48,050 nt of DNA from an uncultured Bacilli bacterium (lineage in GTDB: Bacteria > Bacillota_I > Bacilli_A > RF39 > UBA660). The notes below the pieces were generated by a model, which was not told the DNA's origin, ran no database searches, and saw nothing but the letters and a program-made list of their open reading frames with translations. Shown one piece after another: positions 21,850 to 29,363 of the stretch. Numbering within the stretch: the stretch's first letter is position 1; every line of letters starts with the position of its first letter. Made by a program: the position numbers and the translations under genes. The stretch spans positions 1-48,050 of the forward strand of contig CAJTZC010000013.1 of assembly GCA_910583745.1 (NCBI GenBank), given 5' to 3'.

Positions 21850-22926
21850 TTATATTTGTTGCGTGGCAGATGGGCCATTTGTTTTTGGAGTAAGAGTGAA
21901 ACCTTCTTTTGTTGCACTTTGAGTTGTCATCGCTTTACTAGAGGACGGTTTTTCTCCACGAAGAGCTCTCAACGTCTCCCCAATCTCTCTAAGCGTTTCC
22001 CTATCTACAGCATTCTTTTCATCTTTCTCTATCCAAGAATCGATGTTGGTTCTTAACTCATGAAAAGCAGCAAAACAAGCATCTGCAACAGTATAAGCCT
22101 GAAAAAGCTCCGTAGTAGCAGATGATTCAGGTTTTTCGATAACATCTTTTGCCAACAAATACGTCTTTATAATCCGCTCCAAAAGTGGCAATTCATCTCG
22201 ATAAAGAGAAGTATTGATACTTTTTAAACTTTGCAGATAAGTGGCAATCTCTTCTAAGAAATCATCGGTTTTTTCTGCTGCCGGGACCATTTCTTCGACT
22301 GTTCTACTCTCGTATTTCGGTGGTTGTTGATCGATTTCTTTGACAGGTGTAAAGATGACACCGCATGCCCCTTTTAATGTTTGAATATCCTTTGCTAAAG
22401 AGTATCTCGGTATAATTTTATCTAAACCCAAAGAGGCGATATTGAACAGTTGCATAACCAAGGCTCCACCCATTCCACCTAAAAGAAGACTGACCAATTT
22501 TGAAGATGGAAAAGAAGCCCACTCGATAATTTGTTGATATGCGATTAACACGATTAAAGGAAGCAAAAAACAAGACACGCTAAAGACACCAACTTTAAGC
22601 TTTTTTTCAAAAGAATAGCCCCGAAGATATCTCATGTATCTTCGTCTAGCCTCTCTTTGCTTTATAACCTCTGGCTTATATATAGTATAGTATTTCAAAA
22701 GAAGAAAGGCATCTTCTTGGCTTACTTTTTGTCCATATTCGTACGTATCTATAGCTGAACTTAAATGTTTTCTAGCCTCTTTTATAGACGAAAAATTCCC
22801 CTCTCCCATAAGTATTTCATCCATTTTTCCACTGTCATAGGGACAATTGTAGGCTGCCTCACATAAAGACCTCCCTACTTCCGTGTCTTTGTCGTAAAAA
22901 AATCTTGATAGAAATCTTCTTAACAT
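21850..22926 (-). CDS. Membrane protein of unknown function
   Basis: 358 residues. A cytoplasmic, charged N-terminal part (about 1-120) precedes two hydrophobic segments (VFSVSCFLLPLIVLIAYQQI and KLVSLLLGGMGGALVMQLF), then a helical cytoplasmic part and a low-complexity Ser/Thr/Pro tail. I do not recognise a family. The ATG at 22926 is preferred because GAGG lies 10 bp upstream; a GTG three bases earlier is possible. It stands alone, followed by the recombinase gene after a 95-bp gap. Confidence 0.7.
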   Translation of the reverse strand: MLRRFLSRFFYDKDTEVGRSLCEAAYNCPYDSGKMDEILMGEGNFSSIKEARKHLSSAIDTYEYGQKVSQEDAFLLLKYYTIYKPEVIKQREARRRYMRYLRGYSFEKKLKVGVFSVSCFLLPLIVLIAYQQIIEWASFPSSKLVSLLLGGMGGALVMQLFNIASLGLDKIIPRYSLAKDIQTLKGACGVIFTPVKEIDQQPPKYESRTVEEMVPAAEKTDDFLEEIATYLQSLKSINTSLYRDELPLLERIIKTYLLAKDVIEKPESSATTELFQAYTVADACFAAFHELRTNIDSWIEKDEKNAVDRETLREIGETLRALRGEKPSSSKAMTTQSATKEGFTLTPKTNGPSATQQI

Positions 22927-23065
22927 CACCCAAACCTCTTTTCATGCCCCATACTCTAGCAGGTTTTCCACGGAAAGTCAAGGAAATACTAGGAAAAACA
23001 GACAATAGGACCTAGCAAAAAATTGTAACTTATCTTATAATATAGAAGAAAGAAGCGTGAAAAAT

Positions 23066-24268
23066 ATGGAACTTTTAGCGAACAGCTCGAGACCGACAAA
23101 ACTATCCGAAATCATCGGACAAGACGATTTGACAGGCAAAGATGGAATTCTTACGAATCTTGTGAAAAATCACAAACTTTTTTCGATGATTTTATGGGGC
23201 AAACCCGGGACGGGAAAGACGAGCATTGCTAATGCACTGGTCAATGAGCTGAAACTTCCATATAGGCTTTTAAATGCGACGATAAACAACAAATCGGACT
23301 TCGACATCGTCATCGAAGAGGCCAAAATGAATGGCGAAATGATACTGATTATGGACGAAATACACCGTCTCAACAAAGATAAACAGGATTTACTCCTCCC
23401 CTACGTCGAAAGTGGACTCATCACGTTGATTGGCATGACGACGTCGAATCCCTATTATTCGATAAACCCAGCGATAAGAAGTCGTGTCCAAATTTTCGAA
23501 CTCAAAGATTTGACGGACGAAGACATCGTCACCGGACTAAAAAGAGCTGCCAAAAAACTAGAAGGAATCTCGGTGAAAACAGATGCTTACAGATACATCG
23601 CCGGCTTAGCGAACGGAGACTTCAGAAGTGCGATGAACACACTGGAGATGGCCTACTATGTCAGTACCGACCATAAAGTGACGGTTGACCTTTTAAAGGG
23701 CATCGACGATAAACCAGTGCTTTATACGGATAAAAACGGAAACGGCCATTACGAACTCTTAAGTGCCTTCCAAAAGTCCATACGGGGAAGCGACGTCAAT
23801 GCAGCCATCTATTATTTAGGTCTCTTAATAGAGATTGGCGACCTCGATAGCATATTTAGGCGTATGACAGTCATCGCTTATGAAGACATCGGACTGGCCA
23901 ATCCAGGAATCGGTCCTAAAGTACATGCGGCAGTCGAAGCAGTGAAAATGTTAGGTATCGATGAAGGTCGCATACCTCTCGCGGTCGTCGTATGTGAAAT
24001 GGCCCTTTCTCCGAAAAGTAACAGTGCATATATGGCTATCAACAGTGCACTCGGTGACATAAGAAAAGGCATCGTCGGTGATATCCCCGAAGTCATCAAA
24101 GGTCACTCTCCTAAGTATCGTTACCCACACGAATATCCGCCGTACTATTGGGTCGACGAGACCTATCTTCCAGAGAATTTAAAGACCCGAAAATACTATT
24201 CGCCCAAAAATAACTCCTATGAAAAAAATTTAGATAAAGTAGACAGAGAAAGACGACAAAAAAAATAG
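23066..24268 (+). CDS. rarA: Replication-associated recombination protein A (RarA/MgsA)
   Basis: A 400-residue AAA+ ATPase of the clamp-loader clade that acts at stalled replication forks. RPTKLSEIIGQDDL at the start matches the family. Walker A is GKPGTGKTS (about 46-54), Walker B is LIMDEIHRLNK (about 96-106), sensor 1 is LIGMTTSNPYYSINPAI, and arginine finger RSR follows. The C-terminal tetramerisation domain (YEDIGLANP, YRYPHEYP) is complete. The ATG at 23066 is chosen because AGAAG lies 10 bp upstream; a GTG at 23057 is possible. It leads a + strand block with the two genes that follow. Confidence 0.94.
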   Translation: MELLANSSRPTKLSEIIGQDDLTGKDGILTNLVKNHKLFSMILWGKPGTGKTSIANALVNELKLPYRLLNATINNKSDFDIVIEEAKMNGEMILIMDEIHRLNKDKQDLLLPYVESGLITLIGMTTSNPYYSINPAIRSRVQIFELKDLTDEDIVTGLKRAAKKLEGISVKTDAYRYIAGLANGDFRSAMNTLEMAYYVSTDHKVTVDLLKGIDDKPVLYTDKNGNGHYELLSAFQKSIRGSDVNAAIYYLGLLIEIGDLDSIFRRMTVIAYEDIGLANPGIGPKVHAAVEAVKMLGIDEGRIPLAVVVCEMALSPKSNSAYMAINSALGDIRKGIVGDIPEVIKGHSPKYRYPHEYPPYYWVDETYLPENLKTRKYYSPKNNSYEKNLDKVDRERRQKK

Positions 24269-24341
24269 TCTTTTTTTCTTTAAAATTTTGTCGATTTATA
24301 GTATACTAATGGTATAAAAGAATAGTAAGGAGAAGTAAAAA

Positions 24342-24782
24342 ATGAAATTAAGAATTAAAAAAATGACTCTCGAAGACATAGACGCAACGATTAAACTTTG
24401 TAATCTCTGCTTTGAAGAAAAGACGAGGTTGGACTATGCCAAGAAGCGTTATCTGAAAGGAATCGTCGACCCGAATCAAATCTACATCGTCGCTTTAATA
24501 GACGACAAAATCGTCGGTCACATGCGCGTACAGATTATCGAGACGATGTATGAAAGTATGGGATCCTATGCGATGATTAATCACGTCTGTGTTCACCCAG
24601 AATACCGTAGACACCAAATCGCGACCAAGATGTTAAACTTGGCTACAAAATTGTGTGAGGAAAAAGATTGCAAATCCCTCGCTCTTTGGTCAAAAAATAA
24701 AAGAGCCGCCGCGCATGCTTGTTACTTGAAATACGGTTTCGAAATCGAAGATGCAAAGTTTTTTATAAAAGAATTAGATTAG
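24342..24782 (+). CDS. GNAT-family N-acetyltransferase
   Basis: A 146-residue acetyltransferase. The acetyl-CoA-binding motif is seen in VCVHPEYRRHQIATKML (about 87-103), with a typical beta-bulge strand before it (IVGHMRVQII). The substrate is unknown: it may be a protein N-terminus or a small amine. Strong ribosome-binding site AAGGAG. The gene that follows starts 10 bp after its stop, so the two probably share a transcript. Confidence 0.85.
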   Translation: MKLRIKKMTLEDIDATIKLCNLCFEEKTRLDYAKKRYLKGIVDPNQIYIVALIDDKIVGHMRVQIIETMYESMGSYAMINHVCVHPEYRRHQIATKMLNLATKLCEEKDCKSLALWSKNKRAAAHACYLKYGFEIEDAKFFIKELD

Positions 24783-24792
24783 GAGAATGGAA

Positions 24793-25974
24793 ATGAAGAT
24801 TGATAATGTTTATGTCGGTGGCTGGTTCCAAAGAACGATGCTACAATTATCGGAGATATATGACTTCTTGAGAGATGGAAGGTCTCAACTCGATTTAGAC
24901 CCTGAGAAATTGCAAGAGTTTAGAAAGGAACTCGGGATAGGAAAAATTGAATACGGCGTTTTAGGTGAAGAATATGTAGAATTTACCACAAATGTCGATA
25001 TTACGGTCAAAATTTTTGAAGATGGACTGATAACACTCAACAATACGAACGTCAGCGAAGACACCCTCTTTGCGGACATCGACCACGTGACAGATTACTA
25101 CGAGCATAAGTTGTCACCCGCGTTCAGTTATCTTTTCAGTCTCGGTGCTCCGGTTCCAAAAGAACTCGCCAACATAGAGACAGTTTACCCTTATTTTGTA
25201 GTCTGCAACAAGATTTCGAAAAACGATATGGCGACTCTGCTCTCTCGTACTGAAAAGCAAAAATATTTCGAATTCAACAATCCGAATTATGACGTCGTTC
25301 GCGGAGACAAATACTATTTCATCAACGTCAAGAAGAAGAGCGAAGCGAACATCGAAAGATATATCGAAGAGCAGATATTCATAAGAGAGTTTAAAGGCCA
25401 ACTTCACAGATATCTTAATCTACACCGTATCATTTGGGAAAAGATAGATGCCGTAAAAGAAAACGTCAATGTCAAAGGTTCAGATATCGTAAAATTTACG
25501 ACAAAATTGGAAGGCTATGCGAAGACGATTAACTTGATAGATGGTCGTATCAATCAGATGAGTACGTACATCTCTACGAGAGAAAAAATTGCAAAAAGCG
25601 ACAAAAACTTGGAAGAATTCTTGGCCATCTCAGGATACCGTTATGAGACGCTGCGCGACACACTCGATTATATAAAGTATCTATGGACGATGACCAAAAA
25701 CTATGTTTCGAGTGCTCAAAAACTGTTCGACGGTTTAAAACAAGACGTCACTTCGAAGTCCGTAGACAGTTTGACAATCGTCACTTCGATGAGTGCAGGA
25801 GCCGGAATTATAGGATTGCTTACAGAGACTGCCCCAGAGTTTACGATATTTGGGGTCGCGTACTTCTTCATCTTAGCTTTATTGGGCTGGTCTTCAACGA
25901 AGATTCTAGGATTGATTTCCAGCTCGCGAAAATACGAAGTTTCGGATATCTCTTACGATAAAAATATAAAATAA
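24793..25974 (+). CDS. Membrane-anchored coiled-coil protein, unknown
   Basis: 393 residues from the ATG at 24793, chosen because AGGAG lies 7 bp upstream; the ATG at 24787 is too close to it. The cytoplasmic part is long and charged, with a helical coiled-coil zone (about 195-310) and then two C-terminal membrane helices (IVTSMSAGAGIIGLL and FGVAYFFILALLGW). The general plan (alpha/beta domain, long helices, two C-terminal helices) recalls CorA-like channels, but the GMN motif is absent. Function unknown. Probably co-transcribed with the acetyltransferase; a terminator follows. Confidence 0.75.
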   Translation: MKIDNVYVGGWFQRTMLQLSEIYDFLRDGRSQLDLDPEKLQEFRKELGIGKIEYGVLGEEYVEFTTNVDITVKIFEDGLITLNNTNVSEDTLFADIDHVTDYYEHKLSPAFSYLFSLGAPVPKELANIETVYPYFVVCNKISKNDMATLLSRTEKQKYFEFNNPNYDVVRGDKYYFINVKKKSEANIERYIEEQIFIREFKGQLHRYLNLHRIIWEKIDAVKENVNVKGSDIVKFTTKLEGYAKTINLIDGRINQMSTYISTREKIAKSDKNLEEFLAISGYRYETLRDTLDYIKYLWTMTKNYVSSAQKLFDGLKQDVTSKSVDSLTIVTSMSAGAGIIGLLTETAPEFTIFGVAYFFILALLGWSSTKILGLISSSRKYEVSDISYDKNIK

Positions 25975-25996
25975 AAAAGAGTTGAGACTCTTTTTT
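25973..25996. terminator. Bidirectional terminator between convergent genes
   Basis: AAAAAAGAGT and ACTCTTTTTT form a perfect 10-bp stem around TGAG. It serves the + gene ending at 25974 and the - gene ending at 25998. Confidence 0.9.
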
Positions 25997-25997
25997 A

Positions 25998-26561
25998 TTA
26001 TGCGATTTCGCTAGAATCGTCCGTGACTTCGAGATAGTCTTCTTTTATTTCGTTATCGATTTCGTCGAGCACTTCTGGTGCGACTTCGTCATCTTCGATG
26101 ACAGTGTAGTCATCAAAATTGTCTTCGACATTGACTCTTATCTTCGTATCCCCCACGACCTCGATTCCCAATTCTTTTCTAACGCTGAAATGGATTTCGC
26201 CATTGACGACACTGACTTCGACGACATTCGGATCGCTTAAAGAGCTAACGATAACTTCTGAATCATTCGTCAGTTTTGAAGAAGAGTTGATAGGAACATT
26301 CATTTTATCGCTATAAGAGAAATTACCAGAAGCAACACCTGTTCGAGTATCTCCATCGTAGGAATACCATACGTTCACGTCATAATTGCCGTTGACAAAT
26401 ATGTCTCCATGTGACATAGCTCCGTTGAATCTGTGGTTTATAATCCAACAGCCTAGAACTGTATTAGGAGTCTCCTCGGGCTTAATAACGTACTTTTGAG
26501 TAGTGGTTTTCTTCCCCTTCCCTATGACCGCCTTCGTCACGATTTCTTTAAAATATGCCAT
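25998..26561 (-). CDS. cotE: Spore coat morphogenetic protein CotE homologue
   Basis: 187 residues matching Bacillus CotE in order: KEIVTKAVIGKGKK (about 5-18), TPNTVLGCWIINH (about 32-44), GNYDVNVWYSYDGDTRTGVA (about 58-77), then VISSLSDPN-like and VVGDTKIRV segments. The C-terminal 35 residues are very acidic, as in CotE. In Bacillus, CotE directs assembly of the outer spore coat. With the SpoIVB and SpoIIM homologues in the same window, this supports a spore-forming ancestry. Good ribosome-binding site (AGGAGG). The unknown gene at 26634 lies 72 bp upstream on the same strand. Confidence 0.9.
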   Translation of the reverse strand: MAYFKEIVTKAVIGKGKKTTTQKYVIKPEETPNTVLGCWIINHRFNGAMSHGDIFVNGNYDVNVWYSYDGDTRTGVASGNFSYSDKMNVPINSSSKLTNDSEVIVSSLSDPNVVEVSVVNGEIHFSVRKELGIEVVGDTKIRVNVEDNFDDYTVIEDDEVAPEVLDEIDNEIKEDYLEVTDDSSEIA

Positions 26562-26633
26562 TGCATTAAACCTCCTATTTTAAAATATGCTACTCCCTAG
26601 TTATTTGTACCTATTTAGCCAAAAGAAAAGACG

Positions 26634-27029
26634 TCATTTTGACATCTCTCTCTTTTTCATTTCAATTTTTTTCGCAGCCAATAAAGACACATTCGTTTTT
26701 GTTTGACCGTATGGTACCAAAGATTTTGCATCGACTGTAACTTCTCCGACATAATCAGGTTCTACACTTAAGAAATGGTTAGAAGCCCAATCACTACGGT
26801 ATAAAGTGCCGATATTCTCGAAATACATATACGCAATTTCAGCAGGACTTAACCCACTGATTGGAACAAACCAGCCATTTTTCGTTTTAAGCAACAAGAC
26901 ATTATCCAAATAAGGCCTCGTTTCTACATCAATCGATCCAAAACTCGTATCTCCTACCGCCCTAAGTGTGTTCTCTTGGCATTTAGTACATTCCACTAAA
27001 TTTCCATAAAATAATCTTTCGCTATTCAT
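26634..27029 (-). CDS. Hypothetical protein
   Basis: A 131-residue soluble protein. CTKCQ near the N-terminus (C14, C17) is a possible metal-binding or redox pair, but no second pair is visible. The middle is mixed alpha/beta (NGWFVPISGLSPAEIAYMYF), and the end is basic (AAKKIEMKKREMSK). Family not recognised. It lies upstream of cotE on the same strand, 72 bp away, so shared expression is possible. Ribosome-binding site AGGAA. Confidence 0.65.
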   Translation of the reverse strand: MNSERLFYGNLVECTKCQENTLRAVGDTSFGSIDVETRPYLDNVLLLKTKNGWFVPISGLSPAEIAYMYFENIGTLYRSDWASNHFLSVEPDYVGEVTVDAKSLVPYGQTKTNVSLLAAKKIEMKKREMSK

Positions 27030-27145
27030 AGTAATTCCTTTCTTAATGTTTTCTATTTTACACGTATAACGATATCATGTCAATAATTTTGTTGATTTTG
27101 CACATAGTAAAATGGTAAGATGATATTGATAAAGGAGATGAAAAA

Positions 27146-27514
27146 GTGGATGTTTTTTGTAAAATAATCGCGGGAGAAATACCGTCTATAGAAGTCTATT
27201 CAGACGAGTTAGTTGTATCTATCATGGATGCGAACCCATCGAGTCCAGGGCACCTTTTAATCATTCCAAAAAAACACTATACGACGATTTTGGATATGGA
27301 CGACGAAATAAACAACAAAATACAGGAAACGGCGAGAATGCTAATTAAAAAAATGGAGACGACCTATCCCTACTTGACAGGCATAAAAGTGATAGTCAAC
27401 TATGGAGACGAGCAACAAGTCAAGCACTACCATATGCACTTACTTCCCGTCTACGAAAAAGAAAAAAAGCCCGAGCTATCCCAAGCAGACTTTGCTGAAC
27501 TTTTAAAAAAATAA
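27146..27514 (+). CDS. HIT-family nucleotide hydrolase
   Basis: 122 residues. The histidine triad HYHMHLLP (about 100-107) is the active site, with CKIIAGEIPS at the start and PGHLLIIPKKH in the middle, all typical of the Hint/HinT branch that hydrolyses nucleoside phosphoramidates. Starts with GTG, supported by a strong ribosome-binding site (AAAGGAGATG). It is on the minority strand, convergent with recO, and the two are separated by a terminator. Confidence 0.93.
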   Translation: MDVFCKIIAGEIPSIEVYSDELVVSIMDANPSSPGHLLIIPKKHYTTILDMDDEINNKIQETARMLIKKMETTYPYLTGIKVIVNYGDEQQVKHYHMHLLPVYEKEKKPELSQADFAELLKK

Positions 27515-27544
27515 TATACTGCGAATAGTCAGTATATTATTTTT
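27510..27544. terminator. Bidirectional terminator between the HIT gene and recO
   Basis: AATAATATACTG and CAGTATATTATT form a perfect 12-bp stem around an 8-nt loop, with T runs on both strands. Confidence 0.9.
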
Positions 27545-28268
27545 ATATCACACTTTTTAAAAACTCTTTGCTCTTGAGATATAGACCTGTAAAACGGTCA
27601 TAATAATCTCGCAAGATTTCGTCGATATTAGAGACGACCTCGTCGCTTATCTTCAAATCGCTTACAGAATGGATATCTACATAGTAATACAGTCGAAACA
27701 TTTTAATCGTCTTATCGCTATAGATGGGCTCATTTGTATGGCAATCTTGACAGATATAGCCTCCTTCATCTCCACTAATCGTGACGATATTTGTGCTGTT
27801 GCCACACTTTATGCATTGATTAAAATCGATGCCGACGCCGAGATAATCGAGCAGCTTCACTTCCAAGATGTTCGTCATTATCCTCGGGTCCAAACCGTCT
27901 TCTATTTTCAAAATCGTCGCTTTCAACATAGAATAAATGTTCGTGTCGTCGTTCTGTTTTGCCGTTTGAGAAGCGAGTTCTACGACATAAGTCAGATACC
28001 CTATCTTTACGATATCGGTCTTGATGTTCAAAAGTGGATTGATGATGTCAGCACTGACCAACGTAGAGAGTTTGTCCTTATGGTAATAGACTTGAAATAC
28101 TCCGAGAGTAAACTTTTCAGTAAACGACCGCAAGGGACTCTTTATTTTTTTCGCACCCTTAGCCATCACACCGATGATTCCTTCCTCGCTCGTCAAAATA
28201 TTCAATATTTTGCTCGATTCTCCGTATGGAGTTTCCGAGACAATTATACCTTCAAACTCCCTAATCAT
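27543..28268 (-). CDS. recO: DNA repair protein RecO
   Basis: A 241-residue recombination mediator of the RecFOR pathway, which loads RecA on gapped DNA. N-terminal OB-fold (FEGIIVSETPYGESSKILNI, VMAKGAKKIKS), then a helical domain with a zinc-finger of CIKCG (about 153-157) and CQDC (about 174-177). It is in the conserved order era-yqzL-recO known from Bacillus. The start lies 4 bp after the yqzL stop. Confidence 0.95.
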   Translation of the reverse strand: MIREFEGIIVSETPYGESSKILNILTSEEGIIGVMAKGAKKIKSPLRSFTEKFTLGVFQVYYHKDKLSTLVSADIINPLLNIKTDIVKIGYLTYVVELASQTAKQNDDTNIYSMLKATILKIEDGLDPRIMTNILEVKLLDYLGVGIDFNQCIKCGNSTNIVTISGDEGGYICQDCHTNEPIYSDKTIKMFRLYYYVDIHSVSDLKISDEVVSNIDEILRDYYDRFTGLYLKSKEFLKSVI

Positions 28269-28271
28269 CTA

Positions 28272-28364
28272 CTACTTTTCCTTTCTTTCGATTTTCTTAT
28301 ATTCTAGGTAATCTTCCACTTTGCCAGAGGCGACAAACTTTAGCCATGCATCCTTCTTTTTCAT
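28272..28364 (-). CDS. yqzL: YqzL-like small protein
   Basis: A 30-residue protein between era and recO. WLKFVASGKVEDYLEYKKIE has the pattern of Bacillus YqzL (Trp, then FxxTGxxxxYLxYKxxE), which occupies the same place in the era-recO cluster. Ribosome-binding site AAGGGG 8 bp before the ATG. Function unknown in any species. Confidence 0.8.
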   Translation of the reverse strand: MKKKDAWLKFVASGKVEDYLEYKKIERKEK

Positions 28365-28410
28365 CTTTATTACCCCTTTCTACTACTATTTTGGGGTAAA
28401 AAGACAAATT

Positions 28411-29298
28411 TTATTCGTCGTGTTCGGAGAAACCTAAATCTTTGAGTAAATTTTCTCTATCTCTCCATTTTGGTACGGTTTTACAATACAGCTCGAGATA
28501 GACCTTTTTATCGAACATCGTCTCGATTTCTGCACGAGCTTGGCTTCCGATTTCCTTGAGCATTGAACCGCCCTTCCCTATGATAATTTTCTTTAGAGAG
28601 TCTCTGTCGACGATGATGTCGACGTAGACCTCGACGATGTCTTTTTTTACTTGATAATGTGTCGTGACACATGTTACAGAATGTGGCACCTCCTCATGAG
28701 TTAATCGCAGAACTTTTTCTCGAACGAGTTCGCTTATCATGAATTTAGGATTCAGATTCGTAATCTGGTCACTGCTGTAATACTTCATACCGTCGTTCAT
28801 ATAAGCCTTCACGACTTTGATAAGTTCGTCGACATTGTCGTCGTTGAGAGCACTGACAGGAACGATATCGGCAAAAGTGTAGAGATTTTTGAATTCGTTG
28901 ATTTTAGCAACCAATTGTTCATCGCTTATCTTGTCGATTTTATTGATGACTAAGATGACGGGGACATCTACAGTTTTAAAAGTCCTGAGGACGAACTCAT
29001 CTCCCGTCCCATACTTTTCGGAAGCATCGACGAGAAAGAGAATCGCATCGATATCTTTGAGCATCCTGTAGGATTCCCTATTCAATACTCTGCCTAAGCG
29101 ATTGATAGGTTTATGTATTCCTGGTGTATCGATAAAGATAATCTGCGTATCCGCGTCGTTGTATATCCCTTCGATAGTATTTCGCGTCGTACCCGCCACG
29201 TTCGACGTGATGGCCAACTTCGCATTCACGATTGAATTCAAAAGAGTGCTCTTGCCAGTGTTAGGCCTTCCTATAATGCTCACGAATCCACTTCTCAT
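28411..29298 (-). CDS. era: GTPase Era
   Basis: A 295-residue GTPase that assists 16S rRNA maturation and 30S assembly. G1 is GRPNTGKST (about 10-18), G3 is DTPG (about 57-60), G4 is NKID (about 119-122), and the C-terminal KH domain has IIVDRDSLKKIIIGKGGSML. The start MRSGFVSIIGRPN is chosen because GGAAGGTGAAG lies just upstream; an ATG 15 bp earlier is less likely. It starts the era-yqzL-recO group. Confidence 0.96.
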   Translation of the reverse strand: MRSGFVSIIGRPNTGKSTLLNSIVNAKLAITSNVAGTTRNTIEGIYNDADTQIIFIDTPGIHKPINRLGRVLNRESYRMLKDIDAILFLVDASEKYGTGDEFVLRTFKTVDVPVILVINKIDKISDEQLVAKINEFKNLYTFADIVPVSALNDDNVDELIKVVKAYMNDGMKYYSSDQITNLNPKFMISELVREKVLRLTHEEVPHSVTCVTTHYQVKKDIVEVYVDIIVDRDSLKKIIIGKGGSMLKEIGSQARAEIETMFDKKVYLELYCKTVPKWRDRENLLKDLGFSEHDE

Positions 29299-29363
29299 AT
29301 CTTCACCTTCCATCTTTTATAATTCTATCACAAAAACCCATCGTTGTAAAATAGATATGTGCT

